This document shows, piece after piece, positions 9,092 through 17,048 of a stretch of DNA of 62,129 bases; position 1 is the stretch's first letter; every line of letters starts with the position of its first letter. Source of the DNA: Exiguobacterium sp. AM39-5BH (GTDB lineage: Bacteria > Bacillota > Bacilli > Exiguobacteriales > Exiguobacteriaceae); contig NZ_QSGS01000010.1 of NCBI RefSeq assembly GCF_003467445.1, forward strand, positions 1 to 62,129, in the 5' to 3' direction. The notes beneath the pieces were generated by a model. The model was not told the origin of the DNA. It was given only the letters and a program-made list of their open reading frames with translations, and searched no databases. The translations under genes and the position numbers were made by a program.

Positions 9092-9127
9092 AAAAAAGGC
9101 GCCTTGTCTCGGATTTGAGCAGGCGCC
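9092..9127 (-). terminator. terminator of the flavin reductase gene
   Basis: On the minus strand the stem GGCGCCTG/CAAGGCGCC is followed by six T. It lies eight bases beyond the stop of the flavin reductase-like gene. Confidence 0.85.
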
Positions 9128-9134
9128 AGTGTAT

Positions 9135-9740
9135 TTATTTCGGTCGTTCGATTTCAAAAGAATCTCCGAGCTTCGCATAGAAATTCCCGGCGAGGCGACT
9201 GACGGGTGCTAGTTCCGTGGCATCGATACGGCCTAGATGATAAATAGCAGGGTCGATATGGAACCGAACAACACGAGCAATCAATAAATCTGCTGTTACT
9301 TTCCCGGCGTATTCAATCGGGACGTGATGGTGAAGTTTACACTCTAACCGAACTTTCGCCTCGTTCACACCAGCTGTTTCAATAATTTCGCTCGGGGCAA
9401 TCGAGAAAGTCGTCCGGTCTAGTTCACTTTCATTCGGCCCTAGATTGGCCGCAGTCTCATTCACCATGGTTACGTTCCTTTCGTCAACGATGTGGATGAC
9501 GAGTTCTTCTGTCATTATAGCGTTGCGTGCGGTGTCTTTCATAATGCCTTCTTTTCGTTGAATCGATAGCGAGAGGAGTGGTGGCTCGGAAGCCACAATA
9601 TTGAAATAACTGAATGGTGCGGCGTTAAGTGTCTCTCCGTTTCGAGTCGTCACAAATGCGATCGGACGTGGAACGACACTTCCAATCAAAAATTTGTACG
9701 TGTCCCGTTCAGTTAGTGCGGTCGGATCAATCGATAGCAT
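9135..9740 (-). CDS. flavin reductase-like (FMN-binding split barrel) protein
   Basis: This 201-residue protein matches the flavin reductase-like family: an N-terminal KFLIGSVVPRPIAFVTTRN segment, then LNAAPFSYFNIVASEPPLLSLS, and LECKLHHHVPI later. Members bind FMN and reduce flavins or act as partners of oxygenases; the specific reaction is not predictable here. The start is supported by GGGAGAGGTG. It is monocistronic, with its own terminator. Confidence 0.85.
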   Translation of the reverse strand: MLSIDPTALTERDTYKFLIGSVVPRPIAFVTTRNGETLNAAPFSYFNIVASEPPLLSLSIQRKEGIMKDTARNAIMTEELVIHIVDERNVTMVNETAANLGPNESELDRTTFSIAPSEIIETAGVNEAKVRLECKLHHHVPIEYAGKVTADLLIARVVRFHIDPAIYHLGRIDATELAPVSRLAGNFYAKLGDSFEIERPK

Positions 9741-10000
9741 GTGAACACCTCTCCCTTTTTCATTTCCTCACTCTTAAGCTATCTTGTTCATTTCCTCCGT
9801 GTCAATCGGAAGCACAGATTAATGTGTAAGATGATGAAAACTCGGGTATATCCGTCTAGATATGATAATTAGAAATAGGTATTATTTGATAACACATCGG
9901 ATGAGCAGTTTGGTGTTCATATGATTTCTCTTTTTGTATATTTCGGTTATGACGATTGAATTAGCGTTTGTTTTAGTTAAGGAAGGAAGTAGAATGCATT

Positions 10001-11839
10001 ATGGGCAAGTGGATTGAACAATTGAACAGTCGTCAAATCCTCCGCATCCTGTATGGGGTCTGTCTCGTCAGCCTCTTTTTAACGGCAATCGGTGCTTGGT
10101 TCGTCCGGGACGATACCGTCTCACCGACCGAACTTTTGACGCTGCGTTGGATTTGGATGATCGGGTTAGTCATGTTTATCACTGCTATTTTATTGATTGG
10201 CCGTCCACTGATTAAACGCATTATCGCACAAAACAAAAAGATGCATGCGAAGCAACAAGAAATGCAATCAGTGCTTGAGGCATCTAAACAAAATGAGACA
10301 AAATTGCAGTATCGCAATGAATTGATTGAAGTACTTGCTTCTAAAGAATCGTTGCTAGATTACTCTGCCGTCATCGAAAAAATCGTTTGGCTGACCGGAG
10401 CTGAATTCGGTGCAGTCCTTCTCATCAAGGACGATGAAATCATCTCCGTCGTACCGAAAGGGATGACAAAAGAGCAACAGGAGGACTTGAAGGTACAGTC
10501 CCTTCTGTTAAAGCGTGTCATGATTTCTAAATCGCTAGAAGCGACTTCAAAAAAAGTGGCTGATCAGATTCATAGCTATCCGTATTACATCCATGAAACA
10601 GTCATCCCAGTGAAAGACCCATCGGACGGAACGATGATTGGTTGCTTGTATTTAGCATGTTACGATGAACCGTTTGATGCGAGCGAAACATCAGAGTTGA
10701 ACGCATTTGCGAACCAGTTGGCAATTTCGCTCTTACGGACACGGCTTTATCGTCAGATGCAACAAGACCGGAAAGAAACAGCGCAATTGATTAACTCAGT
10801 GCGTGAAGCCATTCTTTATTTTAATTACGAAGAAGATACGATTGTCGGGAACCGCACCTTTATCCGCATGTTCGACGAACTCCAATTCGAATACGCGGGA
10901 TATGAAGAACTTACATCGCTATCCATTGATATCGAACAGTTCGCCGAACGTGTCGACCAGCAAGGCCACTTCATCAATTATATCGAGCGCGTCTTTGACC
11001 AAGACCCGCCAGAAGATGGGTTGTCAATTTCATTGGACCAAGGCGATTGCTTCCTCCAAGTCTATGCCGAGAGCATTTACCGCGACGGTAAGATCCATGG
11101 CACGATGCTTGTCTTGCGTGATGTGACGGCTGAGACAGAAATTGACCGGATGAAATCTGAACTCGTTTCGACAGTATCGCACGAATTGAGAACCCCACTC
11201 TCATCAATTTACGGATTTACTGAGTTGATGCTAGAACGTGATTTGAAAGAGAATCGTCGTGAATTGTATTTGAAAACAATTCACGATGAAGCAAAACGAT
11301 TATCGTACTTGGTAAACGATTTTCTCGATCTTCAAAAAATGGAGGCGGGAAAGCAGACGTTTGAATGGGAGACGGTCGATTTGCTTGAACTCGCTCGTGA
11401 CAGTATCAGGTTTTATCAGGAAACGACCGATTTGCATCACTTGCATCTCGATGCCGATGTGGGACAAGATTACAAAATTGAAGCCGACTTGGAAGGAATG
11501 CGGCAGTTGCTTGGTAACTTACTCAGTAACGCCATCAAGTATTCCCCTGAAGGTGGCAACGTGCTCGTATCACTGGAACGATTGGAAGGTCAAGTCGTTA
11601 TGAAAGTCCGGGATAACGGGATGGGGATTCCTTCGTCCGCCTTACCCAACTTGTTCGGAAAGTTTTATCGAGTCGATAATTCAGACCGCCGAAAAATCGG
11701 AGGGACGGGTCTCGGGCTCGCCATTTGCAAAGAAATCGCGAAAGCGCACGACGGACATTTACATGTTGAATCGATTTACGGGGAAGGTAGCACATTTATT
11801 TGTGAACTTCCGACATCAAAAGAAGCGATTCATCAATGA
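10001..11839 (+). CDS. membrane sensor histidine kinase with GAF and PAS regions
   Basis: The order in this 612-residue protein is: two TM helices (about residues 15-35 and 47-66), a coiled linker, a GAF-like domain (about 115-245), a PAS-like region (about 260-370), HisKA with phospho-acceptor His in STVSHELRTPLSSIYGF, then HATPase with N-box LLGNLLSNAIKYSPEGG, G1 VRDNGMGIP and G2 GGTGLGLAIC. The extracellular loop is very short, so sensing is probably intracellular or membrane-based. No response regulator is adjacent, making it an orphan kinase. The GGAAG upstream is about 13 bases from the ATG, longer than usual. Confidence 0.93.
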   Translation: MGKWIEQLNSRQILRILYGVCLVSLFLTAIGAWFVRDDTVSPTELLTLRWIWMIGLVMFITAILLIGRPLIKRIIAQNKKMHAKQQEMQSVLEASKQNETKLQYRNELIEVLASKESLLDYSAVIEKIVWLTGAEFGAVLLIKDDEIISVVPKGMTKEQQEDLKVQSLLLKRVMISKSLEATSKKVADQIHSYPYYIHETVIPVKDPSDGTMIGCLYLACYDEPFDASETSELNAFANQLAISLLRTRLYRQMQQDRKETAQLINSVREAILYFNYEEDTIVGNRTFIRMFDELQFEYAGYEELTSLSIDIEQFAERVDQQGHFINYIERVFDQDPPEDGLSISLDQGDCFLQVYAESIYRDGKIHGTMLVLRDVTAETEIDRMKSELVSTVSHELRTPLSSIYGFTELMLERDLKENRRELYLKTIHDEAKRLSYLVNDFLDLQKMEAGKQTFEWETVDLLELARDSIRFYQETTDLHHLHLDADVGQDYKIEADLEGMRQLLGNLLSNAIKYSPEGGNVLVSLERLEGQVVMKVRDNGMGIPSSALPNLFGKFYRVDNSDRRKIGGTGLGLAICKEIAKAHDGHLHVESIYGEGSTFICELPTSKEAIHQ

Positions 11840-11840
11840 A

Positions 11841-11871
11841 CATGACCGGATTTGTTCCGGTCATGTTTTTT
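11841..11871 (+). terminator. terminator of the orphan kinase gene
   Basis: The 9-bp stem CATGACCGG/CCGGTCATG with a seven-base loop is followed by TTTTTT, directly after the kinase stop codon. Confidence 0.9.
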
Positions 11872-12034
11872 ACATGGTATCTCTATTTTTAGCAGGAATG
11901 TTTTGGCATAATCCAGAAAAAAAGTATGACTGCATATGTGAGTTAAAACTGACATACCTTTTCCGTTTTTCTTGCAGGTTAATTCTAGAAAAAGAGCTAT
12001 ACTAATAAGGAAGAGACAGACAGGATTGGAGGTC

Positions 12035-12358
12035 ATGAAGTTGGATCACCGCGACCCACCGTTTTCAGAACTAGGCGATTTTAAACAATGGGGACGTTTT
12101 GACATTAACGTCCCACTTCAAGGCGAGCAAGCTGAACTTCAGACTGCCGTATCGATGGTTAGAAATCATATTCCTTTGAGATTGGGTGGTTTTTATATCA
12201 TTGCCAGTGAAGATGGCATTTTACGAAGCGGCTCTCACGATGCCAATCTGCAAAAACACATCATTCATCTCCTCCAACAAGTGCATACCGGCCACGTGGA
12301 CGACGAAGCATTGATGAATGAACCGATTTGGACCATTCATTATTTCACCACCCCATAA
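12035..12358 (+). CDS. hypothetical protein
   Basis: This is a protein of about 107 residues of no family I recognise. It has no TM segment or signal peptide. The centre shows alternating hydrophobic stretches (LRLGGFYIIASEDGILRSG) and a histidine-rich C-terminal part. The start is uncertain: ATG at 12035 is only two bases from GGAGG, while TTG at 12041 is eight bases away and may be the true start. It has its own terminator and no obvious partner. Confidence 0.6.
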   Translation: MKLDHRDPPFSELGDFKQWGRFDINVPLQGEQAELQTAVSMVRNHIPLRLGGFYIIASEDGILRSGSHDANLQKHIIHLLQQVHTGHVDDEALMNEPIWTIHYFTTP

Positions 12359-12359
12359 G

Positions 12360-12390
12360 CGAAAAGAGACGATTCGGGCGTCTCTTTTTT
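12360..12390 (+). terminator. terminator of the gene at 12035-12358
   Basis: The stem GAGACG/CGTCTC with a seven-base loop is followed by a T-run. It starts right after the stop codon. Confidence 0.88.
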
Positions 12391-12395
12391 GTGTA

Positions 12396-12420
12396 AAAAA
12401 ATAACGCCTGAGGAGGCGTT
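12396..12420 (-). terminator. terminator of the RRNPP-type regulator gene
   Basis: On the minus strand AACGCCT/AGGCGTT with a four-base loop is followed by A and seven T. It overlaps the stop codon of the regulator gene. Confidence 0.85.
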
Positions 12421-13681
12421 AATCAATATGAGACATGATATCAATGACTTTTTCATAATACTCAGTGGCCAATTTATACTTCCCATTACTTCGAAGTTCT
12501 CTAGCTAACCATAAAGAGTATTTTTGCATATACACATAATCGTTATTCATCTCGAAATAATGAACTGCTTCTTTCAACGATTTAATCAACTCAAGTTTAT
12601 CTGGGACTTGATAACAATTTTTATAAATTTCAAAATGATGATCGAATTCCTCTAATCCATTACGATCGCCTTTTATCTCGTATCCTTTGGCTAACCAATT
12701 TAAAATCTCTTCTATATTGTTATAGTTTGTATATCCTTCTATCAAGGACACGACACTATACAATTTACTTTTCACTTCTACTTTATAATCGAAGCTTTGC
12801 ATAAAATATTCAAGTGCTCTTTCTTGATCACCCAGTGAGGAATAGATCTCACCCATATTATTGTAGAGCATCCCGTAATAGTTATTTAGGCTTGTCGCAC
12901 TTATTACTTTGACCGCTCTATGATAATGTGCCAAAGCCTCCGTAAAACGTCTTCGACGCTTAAAGGCTAGCCCAATAATAATATGACATTCAACAATTCT
13001 CTCTAAGAAGAAATGTTCCTGGAAATAATCAAGTGCAAATTTCACATTTTCGATTGCTTGAAGGTAGTCTGTGAATTTGTAATACAATCCTCCCATGATA
13101 TATCTCATATCTGCCAATTCCCAAGTAGGCAGATTTGAATGCGGAAGTTGCTCGTTTAACTCTTCAAGTAGTTCCAAGGATTTTTCTTTCTCGTTTTGGT
13201 TAATTAATCTTATGCTTTTTATCAAAGTATATCTAAGTCTATCTTCACGGTTTAATTGCTCTTCAATCCAACTAATCTCGGTGAAATACTTTCCCTCACC
13301 ATCAGGCATTATTTCAAATCTAGCCAATACTATTAATAATTTTATATATAACTCTTTAGATTGATTGACCACAGGATTAGATAAGTATTTATTAATTTCA
13401 ATTCTCTTATCTCGATCTTTCCTTGTTAAAATAGCATCTTTTAATATTTCTTCAATTTCAGTCTTTACTTTCTCAACTTGTTCACTGAAGTCATAGTAAA
13501 GAGGAACTTCAATTTCAAGCCTTCTAAAAATCATTTCTAGTACTTCTTCACTAGGAGATGTTTGGTTATTCTCTATTTTACTTAAGTAAGATATCGAACA
13601 AATTCCTCTAGCTAAGACAGACTGCTTCATATTCCTACGCATTCTCTCAATTTTTATTAGGTTTCCGTAGTTGTACTCCAT
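12419..13681 (-). CDS. HTH-TPR transcriptional regulator, RRNPP (PlcR/NprR-like) type
   Basis: The 420-residue protein has an N-terminal XRE-type helix-turn-helix (about residues 5-60, with SISYLSKIENNQTSPSEEVL) followed by tetratricopeptide-like helices to the end; clear TPR units include ERIVECHIIIGLAFKRRRRF, AHYHRAV and MLYNNMGEIYSSLGDQERAL. HTH plus TPR in about 420 residues is the architecture of NprR-class cytosolic receptors for re-imported signalling peptides. It is divergent from a gene pair whose second member encodes a secreted repeat peptide, the usual arrangement of such systems. Base composition is AT-richer than the flanking genes, suggesting acquisition. Family membership is read from architecture, not from a database search. 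Confidence 0.85.
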   Translation of the reverse strand: MEYNYGNLIKIERMRRNMKQSVLARGICSISYLSKIENNQTSPSEEVLEMIFRRLEIEVPLYYDFSEQVEKVKTEIEEILKDAILTRKDRDKRIEINKYLSNPVVNQSKELYIKLLIVLARFEIMPDGEGKYFTEISWIEEQLNREDRLRYTLIKSIRLINQNEKEKSLELLEELNEQLPHSNLPTWELADMRYIMGGLYYKFTDYLQAIENVKFALDYFQEHFFLERIVECHIIIGLAFKRRRRFTEALAHYHRAVKVISATSLNNYYGMLYNNMGEIYSSLGDQERALEYFMQSFDYKVEVKSKLYSVVSLIEGYTNYNNIEEILNWLAKGYEIKGDRNGLEEFDHHFEIYKNCYQVPDKLELIKSLKEAVHYFEMNNDYVYMQKYSLWLARELRSNGKYKLATEYYEKVIDIMSHID

Positions 13682-13736
13682 CCCAATAAATAGCCCCTTC
13701 GCCCTAATTATTAGCGTTTTTTAAAATAAATATAGT

Positions 13737-13850
13737 CTGGAAACTTGCGATTCAGGAAACTTTTAACGTAAAAATGATATTTATGATGTTTTCCTGCAAT
13801 GATTTTCCCAACCGACTGCCGTCCATAAGACTCTTTAATCATGATAGAAT
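13737..13850. promoter_or_regulatory. divergent control region of the putative quorum-sensing locus
   Basis: Two direct copies of GGAAACTT begin at 13739 and 13755 (16 bases apart) and sit over the likely promoter of the regulator (TATATT reading leftward near 13733). Further right, TTTTCC occurs twice (about 13790 and 13803), and CAGGAAAC (13753) forms an imperfect inverted repeat with GTTTTCCTG (13789). An extended -10 (TGATAGAAT, 13842-13850) without a good -35 faces the 13945 gene, as expected for an activator-dependent promoter. The binding role is inference. Confidence 0.4.
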
Positions 13851-13944
13851 TTAACTAGTAAATAGAAAGTTTTATTTTTTTATAGGTAAAACGATTCACT
13901 TAAAATAACTTGTAGGATTTATGTTTCGGAGGTGAATACATCAG

Positions 13945-14622
13945 ATGGGAAAACTAAGTTTTTTACTTGCTGAAGACTATATTAAACCTAAAATCTATTT
14001 CCAATCGAAACAAGCCCCGGTATTCAATACGTCCTATTCGTATACCGATTGCAATCAGTTTGATGGATTAGAACATTTAACCCAATTGTTGCGTTCTCCT
14101 GAGGGCTTTATCGTAAACGCTTTTCAAATCGATTATTATCAAACTTTGCCACAACTAATTACAAGAACCCTTAAAGAAAATCGTTCATATAAAAAACTAT
14201 ACATTCTTGGACCTGAACTGTCTCTCTCTATTCTAAAACGCAGTTCGAAAACCGTCTACGAGAAACACTTTCAAGAATATGGATATATCAATGTCGAACG
14301 AGATTTTCAATCTGTTGTCCGCCAGTGTCTGGCTTTGTTGCAGGAAGGACATATTTTATATATTCTTCCGGAAGCATCGATTTGCTGGCGACCAGAATCT
14401 TTTCAATCACTAGAAAATCAACTCACTCCATTATGCAGCACATTACTCAGTCAAGAAGCTCACGTTCCAATCTTACCGTCTTCTACTAAAGAAGGTTCAG
14501 ACAAAGTTGTATTACATGAACCTAATTTACCACAACAATATGTGGGGGATTTGGAATCGCGTGTTTACCAACAGTCAGAATCGGTATATAATTTACTAGA
14601 ATCTCCAGTTTCCGATTCTTGA
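13945..14622 (+). CDS. hypothetical protein between regulator and signal-peptide gene
   Basis: This 225-residue protein has no signal peptide or obvious TM helix. I do not recognise its family with confidence. The order GFIVNAFQIDYYQTLPQLI, then a variable stretch, then ALLQEGHILYILPEAS, faintly recalls LpxL-like acyltransferases, but the catalytic HxxxxD is absent, so this is only a weak hint. The start follows GGAGGTGA at nine bases. It is co-directional with the repeat-peptide gene 67 bases downstream and probably shares its transcript and terminator. It may be the output of the signalling system or may process or export the peptide. Confidence 0.65.
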   Translation: MGKLSFLLAEDYIKPKIYFQSKQAPVFNTSYSYTDCNQFDGLEHLTQLLRSPEGFIVNAFQIDYYQTLPQLITRTLKENRSYKKLYILGPELSLSILKRSSKTVYEKHFQEYGYINVERDFQSVVRQCLALLQEGHILYILPEASICWRPESFQSLENQLTPLCSTLLSQEAHVPILPSSTKEGSDKVVLHEPNLPQQYVGDLESRVYQQSESVYNLLESPVSDS

Positions 14623-14689
14623 ATACTTTCACAACAAACTAGGGATTGCAACTTTATTCATAAGACTTTATCAAACGGAGGGATTCACG

Positions 14690-14941
14690 ATGAAAAAGAT
14701 TACAGGACTATTATTCATCGCTGCAGCAGTTTTATTACTGGGAAGCTCGATTAAACCAATGGGCGAAGATTTACCGCGTCTGACGAAATTTAATCCACCA
14801 ATTCAAACTTTTGGTGAGGACCTCCCACGTTTGACGAAATTTGAACCAATTATCAAACCTTTAGGTGAAGACCTTCCGCGTTTGACAAAAATTGAATCAA
14901 CGATTAAACCCATGGGCGAAGATTTACCACGCCTTACTTAA
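14690..14941 (+). CDS. putative secreted pro-pheromone with four GEDLPRLT repeats
   Basis: The precursor is 83 residues. Residues 1-20 form a signal peptide (two Lys, then a hydrophobic run ending LLLGSS). The rest is four units of a 17-residue period, with GEDLPRLT at residues 25-32, 42-49, 59-66 and 76-83, the last ending exactly at the C-terminus. Each is preceded by I-K/Q-P/T-M/F/L and followed by K-F/I-N/E. Strong GGAGGG lies seven bases before the ATG. Known RRNPP pheromones are short peptides cut from secreted precursors, and the DLP core recalls PapR (ADLPFEF). Release of several peptides per precursor is inferred. Confidence 0.8.
   Translation: MKKITGLLFIAAAVLLLGSSIKPMGEDLPRLTKFNPPIQTFGEDLPRLTKFEPIIKPLGEDLPRLTKIESTIKPMGEDLPRLT
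14750..14938 (+). repeat. in-gene tandem repeat, 51-bp period, 3.7 copies
   Basis: The units begin at 14750, 14801, 14852 and 14903, the last covering 36 bases. Third codon positions differ between copies (for example CGT, CGT, CGT, CGC for Arg and GAA/GAG for Glu) while the GEDLPRLT residues are unchanged. This indicates an old duplication kept by selection on the peptide sequence. Confidence 0.9.
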
Positions 14942-14946
14942 TCGCT

Positions 14947-14977
14947 AAAAGAGACGCCCTCGTGCGTCTCTTTTTTA
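14947..14977 (+). terminator. terminator of the pheromone operon
   Basis: The stem AGAGACG/CGTCTCT with an eight-base loop is followed by T-run, six bases after the precursor stop codon. Confidence 0.9.
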
Positions 14978-15136
14978 TTTCCGAAACTCTAAAAATGAAT
15001 TTATTGAAAAAAAGCCAAACAATTTACATATTAACCTCCATTTTTTTCTTGTTTACTTATATAATAACGAAGACATGATGACGATCTCATCTCACGACTA
15101 CTTTACACTATCCCTGAACAAAGGAGCGGATCTCGA

Positions 15137-16465
15137 TTGAACCAAACGAAATCATCTTGGAACTTGAAACTGTTGCTTAGCTCTTCCCTCGTCATTGGTG
15201 GCATGGCCGTAGCCCCATTCGACTTGACGCCGACCGGTTTCGAATCGAGCCGAGTCGAAGCCACCTCTACATACACGACAACAGCGAACTTGAACCTTCG
15301 CTTAAGTGCCGCTACATGGAGTCCCGTCCTCTTGACGATTCCAAACGGAGCGACCGTCAAATATGTCAGCACGTACGGATCTTGGTACAAGGTCAGCTAC
15401 GGTGGCAAGACCGGCTATGTCGCTTCGCAATATGTGAAAGTTTCGACTGCCTCGACAATGACGCCGAGCTCAGCCTCGTACTATAAAACGACGGTCAACT
15501 TGAACATGCGCTTGACGGCTGCCTCATGGAGCACGGTTTTGACCACCATCCCGAACGGCGCCACTGTGAAATACGTCAGTCATTACGGTTCTTGGTATAA
15601 AGTCAGTTACAACGGGAAAACGGGTTACGTCGCTTCCCAGTACTTATCGGCAACAGGTGCCCCGACCACAACGACTTCTACCACGTCGTATCAAACGACA
15701 GTCAATTTGAATATGCGGTTGTCAGCAGCCTCGTGGAGTACAGTTTTAATGACTATTCCGAACGGCGCGACTGTCAAATATATAAGTAAGTATGGCTCTT
15801 GGTATAAGGTCAGTTACGGCGGAAAGACTGGCTATGTCGCTTCTGAATACTTGAAACCAGCTACGACGACAACGCCAACGACGTCAACGGGCACGGGACG
15901 TACGATTGTCATTGATGCCGGACACGGCGGGAATGACCCTGGAGCCGTCTACGGCTCGTCTTACGAAAAAGTCATCGCGTTCGATATTGCCGCACGTCTC
16001 GCCAGCACGCTTTCAAATTCATACGGTTACAACGCACGTATGACACGCTCAAATGATGTGTATTTGTCGCTCGCACAACGCGTTGAGTTGACAAAGTCTT
16101 ACCGTGGGAGCGCCTTTGTCAGTATCCATAACAACTCGTCGACGAATGCGTCTTACCATGGCCACGAAGTCCTCGTCCCGACCGGAGAAAGTTACACGAC
16201 AAATCCATACATCTCGGCCAGCCGCAGCTTAGGCGCGGCCATCAACCGTGAACTCGGTGTCCGCATCCCGACGATTCGTAACCGCGGTGTGAAATATCAA
16301 AACGTTTATGTCGTCGGCAAGAACAGCGTCCCATCGACGCTTATCGAATATGGCTTCATCAGCAACTCGAACGACCGCTCGCACTTGACGAGCACCACCT
16401 ACCGCCAACGGATGGCAGATGCCACCGCTTCTGGGATTCATCAATTCATGAGCACTTATAAATAA
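15137..16465 (+). CDS. secreted N-acetylmuramoyl-L-alanine amidase with three SH3b domains
   Basis: The 442-residue cell-wall hydrolase has an N-terminal signal peptide (about 1-40), three nearly identical bacterial SH3 modules, each with NLNxRLxAAxWS then TIPNGATVKY and GSWYKVSY, and a C-terminal Amidase_3 domain. The amidase zinc ligands and catalytic residues are visible in IVIDAGHGGNDPGAVYG, the Glu in SSYEKVIAF, FVSIHNNSS and STLIEYGFISN. It cleaves the bond between muramic acid and stem-peptide L-Ala. The start is TTG at 15137, ten bases after AAAGGAG. It is monocistronic. The SH3b copies are recent duplications by sequence similarity. Confidence 0.94.
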   Translation: MNQTKSSWNLKLLLSSSLVIGGMAVAPFDLTPTGFESSRVEATSTYTTTANLNLRLSAATWSPVLLTIPNGATVKYVSTYGSWYKVSYGGKTGYVASQYVKVSTASTMTPSSASYYKTTVNLNMRLTAASWSTVLTTIPNGATVKYVSHYGSWYKVSYNGKTGYVASQYLSATGAPTTTTSTTSYQTTVNLNMRLSAASWSTVLMTIPNGATVKYISKYGSWYKVSYGGKTGYVASEYLKPATTTTPTTSTGTGRTIVIDAGHGGNDPGAVYGSSYEKVIAFDIAARLASTLSNSYGYNARMTRSNDVYLSLAQRVELTKSYRGSAFVSIHNNSSTNASYHGHEVLVPTGESYTTNPYISASRSLGAAINRELGVRIPTIRNRGVKYQNVYVVGKNSVPSTLIEYGFISNSNDRSHLTSTTYRQRMADATASGIHQFMSTYK

Positions 16466-16467
16466 GC

Positions 16468-16502
16468 AAGAGACCTGATCGCGTGCGATCAGGTCTCTTT
16501 TT
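16468..16502. terminator. bidirectional terminator between amidase and acetyltransferase genes
   Basis: The 13-bp stem AGAGACCTGATCG/CGATCAGGTCTCT is followed by T-run on the plus strand. The convergent acetyltransferase gene ends inside the stem. Confidence 0.9.
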
Positions 16503-17022
16503 CAATGGCGGAGCAACGCCAAATTTTATGATGCGCCCCCGGCCCCCAATAATGTTCGATGGTCATCATCGGCGGCCCAAGCCGTTTTTCCCAATAGGTT
16601 TGTGATGTCGGAAAGCCGGCATCCAAATAAAACGCCGATTGCCCGTTTGCCATAAGCTGCTGACGAATGTTCGCTATCAAAAAATGACCGACGCCTTGAC
16701 GCTGTGAGGCAGGCGCCACATACATACATCCGACTTCAGGGACACCCGTCTCGATATCGATGTGAGCGGTAATGATGTCGTTCGGTGGCAAAATTGCTGC
16801 CGTCCCCACAATATGGTCGTCTGATACGACAACGAAAATTTGAACGGTCCTGTCTTCGAAACTGTCTTGAACGGTCGTATTCAACCGCTCTACTTCTTCA
16901 TCTAACAAATCAGCATCTTCAAATTGTTCTCGATGAATCAAGTCACTTAGACTCTCCATGAACAGCCGTTGGAGCGGTTTTACATCTTCCTGTTCAAGCG
17001 GTCGAAAGTTCAATTTCTCCAC
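16489..17022 (-). CDS. GNAT family N-acetyltransferase
   Basis: This 177-residue protein has the GNAT fold. The acetyl-CoA-binding motif A is in VGCMYVAPASQRQGVGHFLI (RQGVGH), with the preceding DHIVGTAAILPP strand. GNATs transfer acetyl from acetyl-CoA to an amine; the substrate cannot be read here. The annotated start is GTG at 17022 very close to AAGGA; TTG nine bases later is an alternative. The stop lies inside a shared terminator. It is upstream of nothing on its strand, and the CPBP gene lies 26 bases upstream, so the two may be co-transcribed. Confidence 0.85.
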   Translation of the reverse strand: MEKLNFRPLEQEDVKPLQRLFMESLSDLIHREQFEDADLLDEEVERLNTTVQDSFEDRTVQIFVVVSDDHIVGTAAILPPNDIITAHIDIETGVPEVGCMYVAPASQRQGVGHFLIANIRQQLMANGQSAFYLDAGFPTSQTYWEKRLGPPMMTIEHYWGPGAHHKIWRCSAIEKET

Positions 17023-17048
17023 TTCCTTCTGTACCGTAATGATGCGTG

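Noticed and set aside
14690..14941. Repeat peptide as a bacteriocin or lantibiotic
   Set aside because: The repeats are short, charged and lack Cys, double-Gly leaders or modification genes; placement beside an HTH-TPR regulator fits a signal peptide better. Not fully excluded.
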